Of a DNA stretch of 64,000 nucleotides, positions 25,250 through 35,983 are shown one piece after another (positions within the stretch are counted from its first letter, which is position 1; the number at the start of each line of letters is the position of its first letter). The position numbers and the translations under genes were made by a program. The notes under the pieces were generated by a model. It did not search any database, had not been told where the DNA came from, and saw only the letters and a program-made list of their open reading frames with translations. The DNA is from Gnetum montanum. Taxonomy: Eukaryota; Streptophyta; Gnetopsida; Gnetales; Gnetaceae. Location: positions 68,258-132,257 of the forward strand of contig MNCI01017493.1 in assembly GCA_015680685.1 (NCBI GenBank). The letters are read 5' to 3'.

Positions 25250-25625
25250 GGGTGTATACGCTAGGCGTATATGCTGCGTCTGGCAAGTGTAGACTATGGG
25301 CGTATATGCTGGATGTGCTGGGCGTATGTGAATTTGGGCGTAGATGCTATGGACGCTGGGCGTATACGCTGGGGCGTATACGCTGATGGATGCTGGCGTA
25401 TACGCTGGGGCATATACGCTGATGGTCGTTGCCTTGTGCCAAATCTTGCTTTGCAATGCTGTTTCCATGCCGTCTTTGGGGATTTCATGTCGGGCGTATA
25501 CATCTATTGTACCTGCTGAGCACACATGTGAGGCATGTACGCTGGGCGTATATGCTGTGGATGTCGGGCGTATATGCTGTGGATGTGAACTTGAGCGTAT
25601 ACGCCGGGGGTATACGCTGAGACTG
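25250..25625. repeat. GCGTATACGCTGG motif cluster in T3 U3
   Basis: About fifteen degenerate copies of 'gcgtatacgctgg', spaced irregularly at roughly 15-35 bp. The core GCGTATACGC is a perfect 10-bp palindrome. Its equivalent in the other LTR is 42,180-42,590. Confidence 0.8.
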
Positions 25626-25762
25626 CATACTTAGTGAAAATCAAGTATTTTGATCTCCAAAGTTGCCATGTGTGACACCAGATGTAGCTGTGGTCGTCTA
25701 TGAGTCTCAGGGACCTGCTTCGTGTTGGAGAAGTACTAAGCTCAAAATTTTGTGGTGTTTCA

Positions 25763-25825
25763 TTGGCCCCTCTTTGTTGACGCTTGGAGGAATTGACCCA
25801 AGAAGCATCGACAAAGAAGTGCAAA
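25763..25825 (-). other. T3 polypurine tract with flanking stem-loop
   Basis: On the - strand AAAGAGGGGCCAA directly precedes the LTR. CTTTGTTGACGCTTGG (25,773-25,788) can pair with CCAAGAAGCATCGACAAAG (25,798-25,816), so the PPT lies at the foot of a hairpin. A like hairpin occurs in T4 (46,616-46,663). Confidence 0.7.
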
Positions 25826-27129
25826 AAACCATAAGCAACGTGATAGAGACCCTGTCCATTGCCACTTGACTAGACATCATCGCACCGGGTTTAGTAGTAC
25901 ATGGGATTTAGAGAAATTTGTATCTGGATAGGATCGTGGAGATTGCAAGGATTGGGAACTGCCCAAGGGATTTGTGCTTGGTAAAGGGGAGGGTCTGGTG
26001 TGTGTCATGCTGATCCTTGTCAACAGCCATGATTTAGTAGACTTGGAATTTAGACATGTGATGTGTGTCCTTTGGCGGAACAAGACTTTTGGTTAGTGTT
26101 CAAGAGAACTTGTTGGCAAGGCCAAAGCTACGTGATGATGCGTTGCATTCTTTGGAGGAACAGGGCCCTTCTTTGGGGGAACCTATTGGCAGAGAGCCAA
26201 AGCCATGCAACTGGATGTTTCCAGATTATTTTTGACATGAGTACTTGGTTTTAAGACAATTGCCTTCCTGCTTGGGGTCTTTTTTTGTGAAAGAAGTTTT
26301 GCTTGGATCTTGTACTCATGCTCAAGTATTATGTTGTGTGTTGCAACTGCTTTAAAGTGTTACAGTATGCAACAGCATGTTCGAGGTTTTGAATGTACTG
26401 GGTGCATCAAAGGTATGGCTGAGTATGCTGATGAATGGGTAGGGCATGTACCGGGAAATGGGAATGTACCAATGAAGGGTTTGATTTAATCTTGTCATGT
26501 GTGTTGTGAACATTGCCTCATCTTGCTGCTTATGATGAAATGCATTCTTGTGTGAAACTTCTGAGTGTCATCCTGCAAACACAACTCCAAGGAGACAAGA
26601 AAAACATGAGTGAATAAGTGAGCTTAGACTTACACAGTTACAGATGGAACAAAGACATTGGAGGTGATTTCAGGCACGGTATATGAGTGGCAGCGACATT
26701 GGTGGGATTGTCTGATGGCGAGCGATGCAGTGATTCTGATGAAGTTTGAACGTGGCGGTAGATTTGAGGAACCAGAGATGAACTTGCCAGTTTATAGTCT
26801 TAGCAGACTATCATGGGTTAGTTTTATGTCATGACCCATTGTACATTGCCAGTTTAGCGTCGTGGCGAACGTTATGTTGCCAGTTTTTAGTCTTAGCGGA
26901 CTATAAAGAGGCAAACCAGTTTATAGTCTTAGCAGACTCTAGCGAGTGTGACCATGGTAGTTTACCGTCATGCCGGACGGGTGTTAGTTTATCGTCATTG
27001 CAAACACTATGTGGTATCAGTTTATCGTCATGATGCTAGGACAAGCTGTGGTATCAATTTTAAGTCATGATCCAGGATTGTTCTGTGGTATCAGTTTATA
27101 GTCATGATCCCAGGACTCACACGTACCTG
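25826..27129 (-). other. T3 pol-to-PPT tail
   Basis: 25,826-26,790 holds no recognisable gene. 26,790-27,120 holds about nine units of the type 'cagtttatagtcttagcagac', equivalent to tails of T2 (61,855-62,050) and T4 (47,720-48,090). Confidence 0.65.
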
Positions 27130-28304
27130 ACCTTGTACTCAAATGTAGAACGATTTTAGGAACAAGTGATTGGTTGGATTGGCAAGCTCGTTTCCTTCCA
27201 TATCGGCTAGCTTAAATGCTCCGTTGTCAAATGCTTTAGTGACCAAGTAAGGCCCTTCCTAGTTGGCTGAGAACTTGTCCGTGTGTTCCCAGACAACCTT
27301 AAGTACAAGGTCACCTTCTTTGATAGGGCGCTTATGACCGTCATGTCGATGTTGTTGCCGTTGTTGTTTTTGGTACCATTCGATCTGATCGAGCGTACGT
27401 ACACATTCCTCCTCCATCGAGTCCAAGTCAATGATGCGCAGGTCATTGTTTTGCCCGTCGTCGAGGAGTTTGGAAAGTGTGATCCTTAAAGATGGTACCT
27501 ATAATTCCAAAGGGAAAACAACTTCTGAACCATAAACAAGACTATATGGTGTTTTACCTGTTGAGGTTCGATGTGTAGTACGGTATGCCCACAGTGCGTA
27601 TACCAATTGCTCGTGCCACTTTTTCTGCTTTGGGTAAGCATCCTCTTAAGTATTACAATAATCATTTTGTTTGTTGCCTTTGCTTGCCCATTGCTCTGAG
27701 GATAGTAAGGGGATGAAAATGAGTGTTTGATCCCTAGGCTGTCGCAAAAGGTTTTGGTCTCGGCATTGCTAAATTGTGGCCTGTTGTCAATGATGATTGT
27801 CATGGGAATGCCAAAGCGGGTTACAATATTTTTGAGAATGAAATTGCACACGTGTTTAGATGTAGTTTTTCGAAGGGGAGTAGCTTCTACCCACTTCGTG
27901 AAATATTCTGTTGTAGTTATGATAAAAGTATGCCCTGCAGAAGATGAGGGTGTTATTGGGCCGATAAGGTCCAACCCCCACTTTTGAAAGGGCCACGTGA
28001 TTTGTGCCATATGCAACTCATTTGGTGGTACATGTATAAGATTACTATGTTTTTGACAAGTACTACATGTTTTATCCTTGGAGAGACAGTCGTATTCCAT
28101 GTGTGGCCAATAATAGCCTAAGCATCTGATCTTTGTTGCCATGGCTTTTGGTGCTATATGTACTCTGCATAGTCCATCGTGTACTTGTTCGACAATGGTT
28201 TGGGCATCGATACTATTGACGCATGTTAGCAATATGCCTTCGTAGGATCTACGACACAACGTGTCCCCTACTAGTGTATACTGCCGAGAACGTTTTCGTA
28301 CCAC
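27130..28304 (-). pseudogene. int: T3 integrase
   Basis: The retroviral-type integrase inserts element cDNA into host DNA. The open part (28,304-27,486) carries the zinc-binding HHCC region (H-DGLCRVH ... CSTCQ), then GLDLIGPI (first catalytic Asp), IDNRPQF (second Asp; relatives TDNGPQF) and SNGQAKATNK, where T4 has GQAEATNK: the catalytic Glu of the D,D-35-E triad is Lys. A frameshift near 27,650 (relatives read WHEQxLYxLWAYRT) scrambles the next part, and the C-terminal segment continues to about 27,130 (LDSMEEE, FSAN, GNELANPTNH). Inactive. Confidence 0.88.
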
Positions 28305-28369
28305 ATCCTTTTGTGCATTTTTTAGATGTCATGGTGTTTCACCACGTAGAAGTTTTTCTTTTATGTCGT

Positions 28370-29357
28370 CATACTATTCTATTGTGCGTGTTGTACTAAT
28401 AGATGCGACCGGCAATGTGTCAAGAGTATCAGTTATTGGTTTGGCACAACTGATCACGGAGCTTGGTAATGCATGGAACATGTTTGGCGATATATTTAAT
28501 GCTAATGTTGCTAACGTGTCTGCAATGGTGTTATCATTTCTAGAAATGTGTTGCACATCGATGTTTTCAAATCGCCTTATTAAATGTTTTGCCAAGTCAT
28601 AGTATGGTTGTAAGTGTTGGGCTTTACATGTATAAGCATCTGTGATTTGGTTTAAGACCAGTTGTGAGTCTCCTTTGACCACAAGCCGTGTGATGTCTGA
28701 AGCCAATGCTGCCGTGAGACCTCTAAGGAGACCTTCATATTCTGCTATATTGTTGGTACAATGAAAATTGAAACGATAAGCAAAGGGTCAGATCTCCCCG
28801 GAGGGATAGGTGATGACAGCGATTGCACTTCCCCCTCGAGAGGTGGATGCTCCATCAAAGTTTAGAATGGCGTCGTAGTCATTGGGCACTATGTCTATTA
28901 CGCTTATATTCTCATCCAGGAATTCTGGCTCTATTATCACTTGATCGTGCATTGGTGACATGGCCATTTGACTTGCTATGGCTTGACCCTTAACTGATGA
29001 TTGTGCTATGTAGTGTAGGTCAAATTCAGCTATCATGGCTTTCCAGCGGGCTATCCGACTTGTTTCGTAAATGTTTCCTATTATAGCCCTTAGCACATTA
29101 TCCTTGCAAATTATGTTAACTTGGTTATGGAAGAGGTAATGTCACCATTTTCTTAAAGAAAAGACCAAAGCTAAACATGACCTCTCCACGTCGTTATACT
29201 TTTTCTCGTGGGCAACTAATGCGTGGCTTAAATAATATACAGGGACTTCAGTTCCGTCATCTTGTTTCTAGCAAAGCATAGATGCGATTGATGAATTCGA
29301 AGTGGCAAGGTAGATGTAAAATGGTTTATCATTTCGAGGTGGATAAACCGTGGGTAG
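28370..29357 (-). pseudogene. T3 dual RNase H region
   Basis: Two RNase H modules follow RT. The first (29,357-28,980) ends with the connection-type segment LRAIIGN, ARWKAMIAEFDLHYIAQSS, KGQAIA. The second begins at about 28,875 with NFDGASTSRGGSAI (catalytic DGAS) and continues with VVKGDSQLVLNQI and NTIADTLATLAL (28,706-28,480). A second, archaeal/plant-like RNase H after the gypsy one is the known hallmark of the Tat lineage. A few stops break the frame, e.g. near 29,140 and 28,790. Confidence 0.85.
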
Positions 29358-30625
29358 TCAGGCAAGTGCTATCTTAATATTATCGAATGCTTCTTGGCAC
29401 TGTGGAGTCCATTCAAAATGGACGTTCTTGCGTAACACGTGGTTCATAGGTTTTAGTTTGTCTGTCAGTTTTTCTATGAAGCGCCTGATAAACTGTAATC
29501 TACCTTGTAGACCTCGAAGTTCAGTAAGGTTACCGGGTGGTTTTAGGTTTGTTATGGCCTTAACCTTATCGGGGTCTACTCGTATCCCTGCTTCTGAGGC
29601 TATAAATCCAAGAATTTTGCCTATCTTGATGCCGAAGACACATTTTTTCGGGTTGAGTCTCAATTCATACTTCAAACAACGCTTTAACACTAAGTCGAGA
29701 TCTTGTACATGTTGTTCCGATGTTTTTGATTTAACCACAATGTCATCCACGTAGTCGTTGAGTGAGTGTAACATGTAATCGCTAAAGATAAATGTCATCG
29801 CTCTTTGATACGTGGCCCCTGCGTTCTTGAGACCAAAGGGCATCATTGTATAACAAAAGGTTGTCCATGGTGTCATAAAGGTTGTCCGAAGCTGATGCTC
29901 CAGGTTTATGCATATTTGATTGTATCCCGAGAAGCCATCCATAAAAGATAATAGGGCATGCCCAACAGTCGAATCAACAAGTTGATCAATGCTGGGTAGG
30001 GGAAAATCATCTTTTATGGTTGCAACATTTAAATCCCAGAAGTCAATGCATAAGCGAATGCTTCTATTTTTCTTCGGGACAATGACGATGTTGGATATCC
30101 ACTCGGCGTAATCAACAGCCCGGATGAAACCAGCCTGATACAGCTTGGTGATCTCATTACGAACTGCCAATGCCACCTTGAGTTTAACATTTCATGCCTT
30201 TTGTTTTACTAGTCTCAATTTCGGATTAAGAATAATGTTATGCTGGACAATTCGAGGGTCTAACCCGGGCATGTCCGTGTAAGACCAAGCGAATGCTTTC
30301 ATATTTTCCCTAAGCACGTCCTCAATGTCTTTGGCTAATTGTGGTTGTAATAATGTGCTTAATTTTAATATTTTAATTTCCCCATTGGGCATGGTTATTG
30401 TGGTTTCGTTCAACGGGTCTTCAGTGATATTTTAGGCTTCTATGTCGAGGGATTTTGTCATACCTTTGTAGTTGTCTATTATTTGCTGTGTTGAGGCTAT
30501 GACTGCGTCGTCTGTTGATGAACTTAAGTGAATGAGGTTTATGTTGATGTCCCTTGCAATCTTGCCATATGGTCCATTGATAATTAATGGTTTGGTTAAG
30601 TGCTGGCAATCCATCAAGCTTGCTC
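29358..30625 (-). pseudogene. pol: T3 pre-RT segment and reverse transcriptase
   Basis: The pre-RT segment starts after a plausible splice acceptor (30,626-30,627) with MDCQHLTKPLIINGPYGKIA and passes through FAWSYTDMPGLDPRIVQHN. RT (30,176-29,358; 272 open codons) has SNIVIVPKKNRSIRLCIDF, LPSIDQLVD, SFMDGFSGYNQI, FCYTMMPFGLKNAGATYQRA, DYVDDIVVKS with the catalytic YVDD, and LRGLQGRLQFIRRFI. The RT core itself is open and has its active-site aspartates. A stop at 30,190 (TGA where relatives encode Arg or Lys) splits it from the pre-RT segment. Confidence 0.9.
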
Positions 30626-30645
30626 CTGCCAATAAACAGAGAGCT
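30626..30645 (-). promoter_or_regulatory. Putative sense-strand splice acceptor before T3 pol
   Basis: CTCTGTTTATTGGCAG then GAG. T2 has TTTTGATGGTTTTGCAG then GTC at the equivalent place (58,361). This suggests that an Ogre-like intron may end here; no donor was fixed. Confidence 0.35.
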
Positions 30646-30727
30646 GAATGAGCTAATGGGTATCGTTTTATGTTCTTTGGTAATTTTAGATTATGTGTAC
30701 ATGCATGATGGTGGATTATCGTCACAC

Positions 30728-30890
30728 TAGGACGCATGGTAGTTTAAGGCCATACTGGGCCGTAGGTGGAAATTTAACACCTTACCGGGCCAAATGTAAT
30801 CCACGGGTGGTAGTTTAAGGCCTTACCAGGCCGTAATGGGTTCGGATGTGGTAGTTTAAGGCCGTACTAGGCCGTAGCGGCAGTTTACGC
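30728..30890. repeat. T3 microrepeats between antisense gene and pol
   Basis: Four units of 'ggtagtttaaggccttaccgggccgta' type, the same TTAAACT/GGCC module as at 36,240-36,605. Confidence 0.75.
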
Positions 30891-31093
30891 TGGAATGTTT
30901 GACGTAAATACATGAAATGGGGTTCACAAGGGAACTGGGATGTAGTAATTTTTGTTTTATTTTAAATATATATAGTTTTTTATTATTTTTTGAGAAAATT
31001 TTGGCGAAAAATAAGTAAAAGGGAAAAAAGTAGCAAAAAGTAGAAAACCGGGAGGCAGCGGCGTAAGCGGCGGCGCCAACGATTGCAGAGCAC

Positions 31094-31104
31094 TATATAA
31101 AAAG
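31094..31104 (+). promoter_or_regulatory. TATA box of the T3 antisense gene
   Basis: TATATAAAAAG in a CAC-TATATAAAAAG-G context, 225 bp upstream of the antisense ATG (31,319) and on the strand opposite to pol. The leader between them contains no upstream exon that I can see. Confidence 0.6.
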
Positions 31105-31449
31105 GGGGGGGTGTCATTTGTAACATTGCATTTCAAGGCGTAACATCTGAGTGAGCATAAGCGTAAACTACGAAACTCAACATAAGCGTAAACCCAAACC
31201 CTAGCGTAGGCGCCGAACGATGAAACCCCGATGTAGACGCCTAGTGTAGAAGGTCAAGCGTAGGCATACAGAGTTTCAACCCTCAGCATAAGCTATCAAT
31301 CCTAGCGTAGACACCGAGATGGGCAAAGGCAAGGAAGTGGAAGGGCAGGGGAGGAAGGGTCCTGACTTGACCTTCGCAGAGGAGAGCGAAGCCATGCTGC
31401 AGTGCCTGCCCCAGCCAAAGATTCCATCATGGCCTAGATCATTACACAG

Positions 31450-32392
31450 GTAGGCTCTGATCCCATCTCTATTAGTTATTCTTGCTTGTGCATGTTTCTT
31501 AGTGTAGATAGTCTCGGGCTTCGATGTATACGCCAAGCGTAAAAAGTTAGGGTAGAGATTTCGGCGTATATGCCGAGCATGAGGAGTTAGCGTAAGATCT
31601 TGATGACATAGACTGTCATAGCGTAATTTGTTTTCAGTCCACAGCGTAAGCATTTTTTTCTTGCATGAAGCGTAGATGATTGTATTAGCGTAAACGCTGA
31701 AGGCCGTACGACGTATACACTGAGGGTTTCTTCAGCGTATACGCTGAGCATGCACAGTTATCTTTTCAAGTATGATACAGCGTAGACCTATCTTCATGTG
31801 AACTATTTTTCAGCGTAAACCGTTTGTTAGTGCCTAGCGTATACGCTGAGGGTTTCTGCCACGTATACGCTGAGCGTAGATAGTTCGGTTAGAGCGTAAA
31901 CGGTTTGTTGTCAGCGTATACGCCAGGTAAAGCAGCGTATACGCTGAGCGTGAACAGTAGCGTATACGCCGGGTTAGGCAGCGTATACGCTGAGCGTAAA
32001 GAGTTGATTCTTTTCAAGCGTGGTATAGTGTAGACTTATTTTTCATGTTTTCGGCGTAAACTATTTGTTCAATGTCTAGCATAGACCATTTACGCTGGAG
32101 GCTCCTACGGCGTATACGCTGAGGGTTTCTACCGCGTATACGCTAAGCATAAATAGTTCGGTCGACAGCGTAAACAGTTTGTTGTCAGCGTATACGGCGG
32201 GCTGGACAGTGTATACGCTGAGTGTAAATAGTTTTTAATAGCGTATACGCTAGGTTAAGCAGCGTATACGCTGAGCATAAATAGTTAGCAAAAAATTTTC
32301 TAACTATTGGTCTATGATGCGAACATTTGCTTTTCGAGTTGTTTTGATGCATGGATGATTTATTGTGGCATCCTGATTGCTTGCAAGGATAG
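31450..32392 (+). repeat. T3 antisense intron 1 with GCGTATACGCTGAGCGTA repeats
   Basis: More than ten copies of 'gcgtatacgctgagcgtaa' between 31,680 and 32,285, separated by 'gtttgttgtca' spacers. The same palindromic core builds the LTR U3 array of this element. The intron runs from CACAG|GTAGGC to GGATAG. Confidence 0.8.
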
Positions 32393-32835
32393 TAAGCCTT
32401 TTCTCCTCATTGTTGAGCTCGTTGGGGTGCTAACATGGTTTGGCTCCATTGAGGCTGATGAGCCTACCCTAGATCTAACTGTGGACAACAATGGGGTCTG
32501 GTTTAGAGAAGGTGCGTGTGAATTCCTAGCCTTCATGCTAGACAACTTTGAAGTGGCAATTTGGTCGCAGCTAAGTGAACTGGTGGTGCGAAGTGTGCTT
32601 GAGGCAATGCTGCCAGGAGCTACGAAGGGTGTCATGGTCTTCATAGAAGACATTGACGAGGGGCCGTTTGTTAACGAGGATGGTTCTACCCGCGGGCCCA
32701 GGTCTACACGCCCGTTAGTGCGCATGTGGGCACAGCTGCCATGAGGGTTGGACTACCTCAACAACACTCTATTCATAGTTGCATGTGCGCACATGCTATT
32801 TTAAAACCCCCTGGTACCATGTATTGGGTGGATAG
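32393..32835 (+). pseudogene. T3 antisense exon 2: FCP1-like (HAD, NIF/CTD phosphatase) domain, catalytically eroded
   Basis: The exon reads SKPFLLIVELVGVLTW where FCP1-type phosphatases have a KxLLVLDLDGxL strand. Then VWFREGACEFLAFML and DNFEVAIWSQLSE match the R-PG--EFL-F---F-VGIWSS region. RPLVRMWAQLP matches the KPL-KEL--LW segment. NNTLFIVACAHMLF and then NPL match the NTLLIDDSPYKAL-NPP end. The nucleophile motif DxDG is ELVG and the late DD pair is VA, so the enzymatic residues are lost while the fold signature persists. TGA (32,742) and TAA nonsense codons occur. T1 (8,290-7,960) and T2 (44,504-44,945; 56,887-57,212) have the same domain; T2 keeps the first Asp (FDIVGVL). Confidence 0.72.
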
Positions 32836-33263
32836 GTAGGACCATTTTAAGTTTATTGTTTCTCTTTGTCATTTGGCATTTGCTTCTATTCTGACCTCCA
32901 TTCGTTTGTAGACCTAAAGTTAACCTGGACGGGATGTGCGTTGAGGACGAAGGACTTGCTCTTGCTCGCACTGCTCTAGAGGCTTTTATGATGGGTCCCA
33001 CCCTTTGTGGAACCGTGTTGGGTCAAACGAAGGATGCTATCGTTCATTTTCATAAATAGTTCTCTAGAGTGTTCACGATGTGCAAAGCTCATGGGTGGCT
33101 GCATGAAGACTATTCAGACAATGGACTGGTCTTCCCTCGTGACTCTGGCAGCACATCCAAGTCCACAACGGGAGGTAACTGACAATGTTTTCTGGATGTG
33201 CTAACGTATTTGTTCAACTGCCGGGGGTTATACTAATATGATGATTTCGAAATGTACTTGCAG

Positions 33264-34304
33264 TTGATGTACCTCCTGGCGGGGACTCAGTTACGACGGG
33301 CCGAATTGAGACTATGTTGTCGATGAAGTTTGGAGAGGTCAGTAAGGCCCAAAAGTGGTTGCGTACCCATGCTTCCCCATCCATCGTTCGTTGCTTGAAC
33401 AATGCCGGCCTCATGGAGCTTTTCACGACCCTGAGTCCTGATGTATCAATTGCAGAGATGATCGGGATCGTGGATTCCTTTAATGAGTCTGTCTCCTACT
33501 ACAGCACCCGAATTAAGGGTGTTAAGGTAGTTTTCCATCTATTTCCAGAGTTCTTTTCAAACTTATTTGGGGTACCGGTAGATGGCATAAGTGTAGTTTT
33601 AGACAGGGCTCATAAAGAGCTCCAAACGGTGTGTGAATTGGAGGACTGGCTGGGCATGGCCAAGGATGCCAAGGGATTTCCAATGCAGGGGAAAGCAAAG
33701 GTTGAGGAGGTAAATGAATTATATCCCCTGTTTAGGGCACGGGTATTCCCCAAATCCCTTTCTCAAGTACGGAGTCTTAGGGTTGAGGCTGTATGTGTCA
33801 TGCAAACTGTCCTGGAAACCGGCATGCGCTATAATTGGGCCCAATTTTTGTTTTCGGGCATGCACAAGGAGATAGTGCGATTACACTCGAATGTCGAAGC
33901 ACAATCCCACTTCACCTTTTCCTTCTTTGCCGGTTACCTTCGCTGCTTTGCTGAATTTCTGGTAGTTCACGCAGACAACAAGTTTGTTCTACGGGATCGG
34001 TGTCAACTATCCCGCCCGTGGATCAACCACCTATTTGAAACAGCCAAGTCCCAAGATGCTCCCAAGGGTATTGATGAGTCCGTATCTATCACAACAGGGG
34101 GGTCATCTGGTACGTCAATCCACACCCATGACAGTTTGGGATTGGAACCAGATGATGTACCCTATACTGTGAGAAGAGCTAAACGGGTCATCAAAGAGAC
34201 CGTTGGCCAGGCCAAATCGAAACTGAAAAGACATGAATGCCCAACTGAGGAAGTTTCGAATGTGAGCGAGCCACGAGTAAAGCGCATACGATTCAAGATG
34301 CCTG
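33264..34304 (+). pseudogene. T3 antisense exon 4: conserved element-specific domain
   Basis: A 1,041-nt exon without a stop, the longest open part of the antisense gene. Recognisable blocks shared with T1/T2: FGEVSKAQKWLRTHAS, CLNNAGLMELF, VSIAEMIGIVDSFNE, VVFHLFPEFFSNLFGVPVDG, YPLFRARVFPKSLSQVRSL, MRYNWAQFLF. The HLFPEFFSNLFGVP block resembles the 'putative plant transposon protein' family often found beside plant retroelements, but I cannot prove that by eye. The C-terminal part is basic (KSKLKRHE, RVKRIRFKMPG), possibly a nuclear-localisation segment. Donor CCTG|GTAAAT at 34,305. Confidence 0.7.
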
Positions 34305-35983
34305 GTAAATAGACTTCACCCGCTTATTATTTTATTGTTTTCGTTTTGCTCATTTTTTTTCGCTTACATGTCACTGATACCTTTGGCTTGATTTGAGAAG
34401 TGAGGAAGTAGGCTTTAGAAACTATTACTGAGGAGGAGGAGACCAACACGGAGCGAAATAATGAGGAGGAAAATGTGGAGAAGGATCAGGGAGGAGGAAC
34501 GGAGGAGTTGAAGGAGAACACCACAGAAACTGAACCATTGGATGACCAAGGTGGTATCGATCAGGTGTTCAACAGCTTTCTTAAGGGAAAGCTGGATTTG
34601 GGCGACCCCCCAAAAGGTGACAATGAGCAAAATATGTTTTCTTTTATTTTTATTTTTATATTGCTTTGTTAGTTGTCATTTCTATGGTATTTTATTTTCA
34701 TATTTTCATTTCTTTCAAATGAAGGCAGCGAAACCAGGATGGTGCGGTTAGATGTACCCATGAAGAAGGTTCCCCCTGAGAGGACCACAGAGGTTAGTTC
34801 ATCCCGCACCCATGAGCCATTTACTTGGACAGAAATGCCAAGTAAGATGGATTTTGTGGCTGGAATCGTAGAAGAGGTCATCGAACGAATTCAGGAGGTC
34901 CACCCTGAAATAGGTATAAGTGTTTTGAATCATTTTCCGTTTTAAAGTTTTGCACCTTGTTCATGTTGTCTTAACGTTTGTTCTTTTCGTGTGCATAGGT
35001 GCCAAATTGAGGTGGGATCCCTCTGAGAGCATCAGCATTGAGAGTTTACCCTCACTATCCCCAGAGGTGGAGCAGGTGCCAAGACCTGTTTATGAGGAGA
35101 TGGCGAAAGGTCTTGTGCACAATGCTAAGTCATTGTGGACCTGTAGGCATTCTGTCGAATAGTTGTGGCTGCAGATCCAAGCAAAGGAAAAGGAAGTCTC
35201 CGAGTTATCGATTGAACGTGACGATCTTAAGGCTTGGTACGAGTTTGCTGCTGCTAAACTAAGTGGTGATCGCTCTTGGTGAATGTTCGAGGTTACGTAT
35301 ACCAGATATTGGAATCTACTAAATCGTCATGCATCATTGACTCGGAGAATGGTAGAGCGTAAAGCCCAAATTGATCTCCTGAACCTCAAATGTCAAGATT
35401 GGAAAGCCTTCGCTTCCAAGGTTCGCAAGTGGGGTCAGGATGAGAAAAATCACAAACATCATTACAAAAAGTCATTAAAGGAAGTGTCCATTGAAAAGCG
35501 GCAATTAGAAATGTTTGTGGAGGGGTTGGGTTTGCGTTTTGCTTTTGATACTTTTGCCCAAAACACAACTGTTGAGATGGAGTCGCCTACAAGGGTGATT
35601 ACAACTACCTCTGGGGAAGTGTCTATGGGTGAATTCCCTCTGAAATGTCCTACCTAGTCAGCTATCGACAAGGGAAAGACCTTAGCAGACGTCGACTTAG
35701 GCCTTGATGGGATAGATTAGGCAAGTGCCTCAGAAGAGGAAATCCTTCGTCGGCTGGAATTTGGGTTAGGGGGATCTCCTATGGTAAGAATTTTGTCATT
35801 ATGAAATTGATTTGTTAAATAATGTTTGAAATTTTGATGTTCTCATATTCGTATATGGGTTTTCTCATTTTGTATTTTCAGGATGAAGGTGGTGACGATG
35901 TCGAAGAAGCTGGCCCCAGTGGAGTGGGGGCCCCTGACGCCAGTGGATCCAAAGGGGATGATCCTCCCATCACAGATGCTTAG

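Larger units (their letters stand above)
24566..25762 (-). repeat. T3 3' LTR
   Basis: 1,197 bp, TG...CA, matching 41,513-42,722 over its length. On the - strand the U3 begins TGAAACACC at 25,762. A TATAAAAG box lies at 25,145-25,153. U3 carries the GCGTATACGC motif array at 25,250-25,625. Confidence 0.9.
31319..35983 (+). pseudogene. T3 antisense gene: eight exons, FCP1-like domain, coiled-coil-like region, acidic end
   Basis: Exons by splice consensus and frame: 31,319-31,449; 32,393-32,835; 32,920-33,174; 33,264-34,304; 34,398-34,616; 34,725-34,913; 34,999-35,783; 35,882-35,983. Every intron starts GT and ends AG. Intron phases are 2,1,1,1,1,1,0 and the exons total 3,165 nt, a multiple of three, with no frameshift in the model. 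Eight nonsense codons (two in exon 2, one each in exons 3 and 5, four in exon 7) show that this copy is decayed by substitution only. Exon 1 begins MGKGKEVEGQGRKGPDL. Exon 2 is FCP1-like, exon 4 a domain shared only with the other elements here, exon 7 coiled-coil-like, exon 8 acidic (DEGGDDVEEAGPSG). Exon 3's acceptor is weak and was chosen by frame. The role is unknown. Antisense ORFs are known from Tat elements; a spliced one in this position with this domain I do not recognise. Confidence 0.8.

Noticed and set aside
25163-25634. Overlapping frames rich in YAxAYT or RIRW repeats on both strands
   Set aside because: Products of the GCGTATACGC motif array in the LTR.
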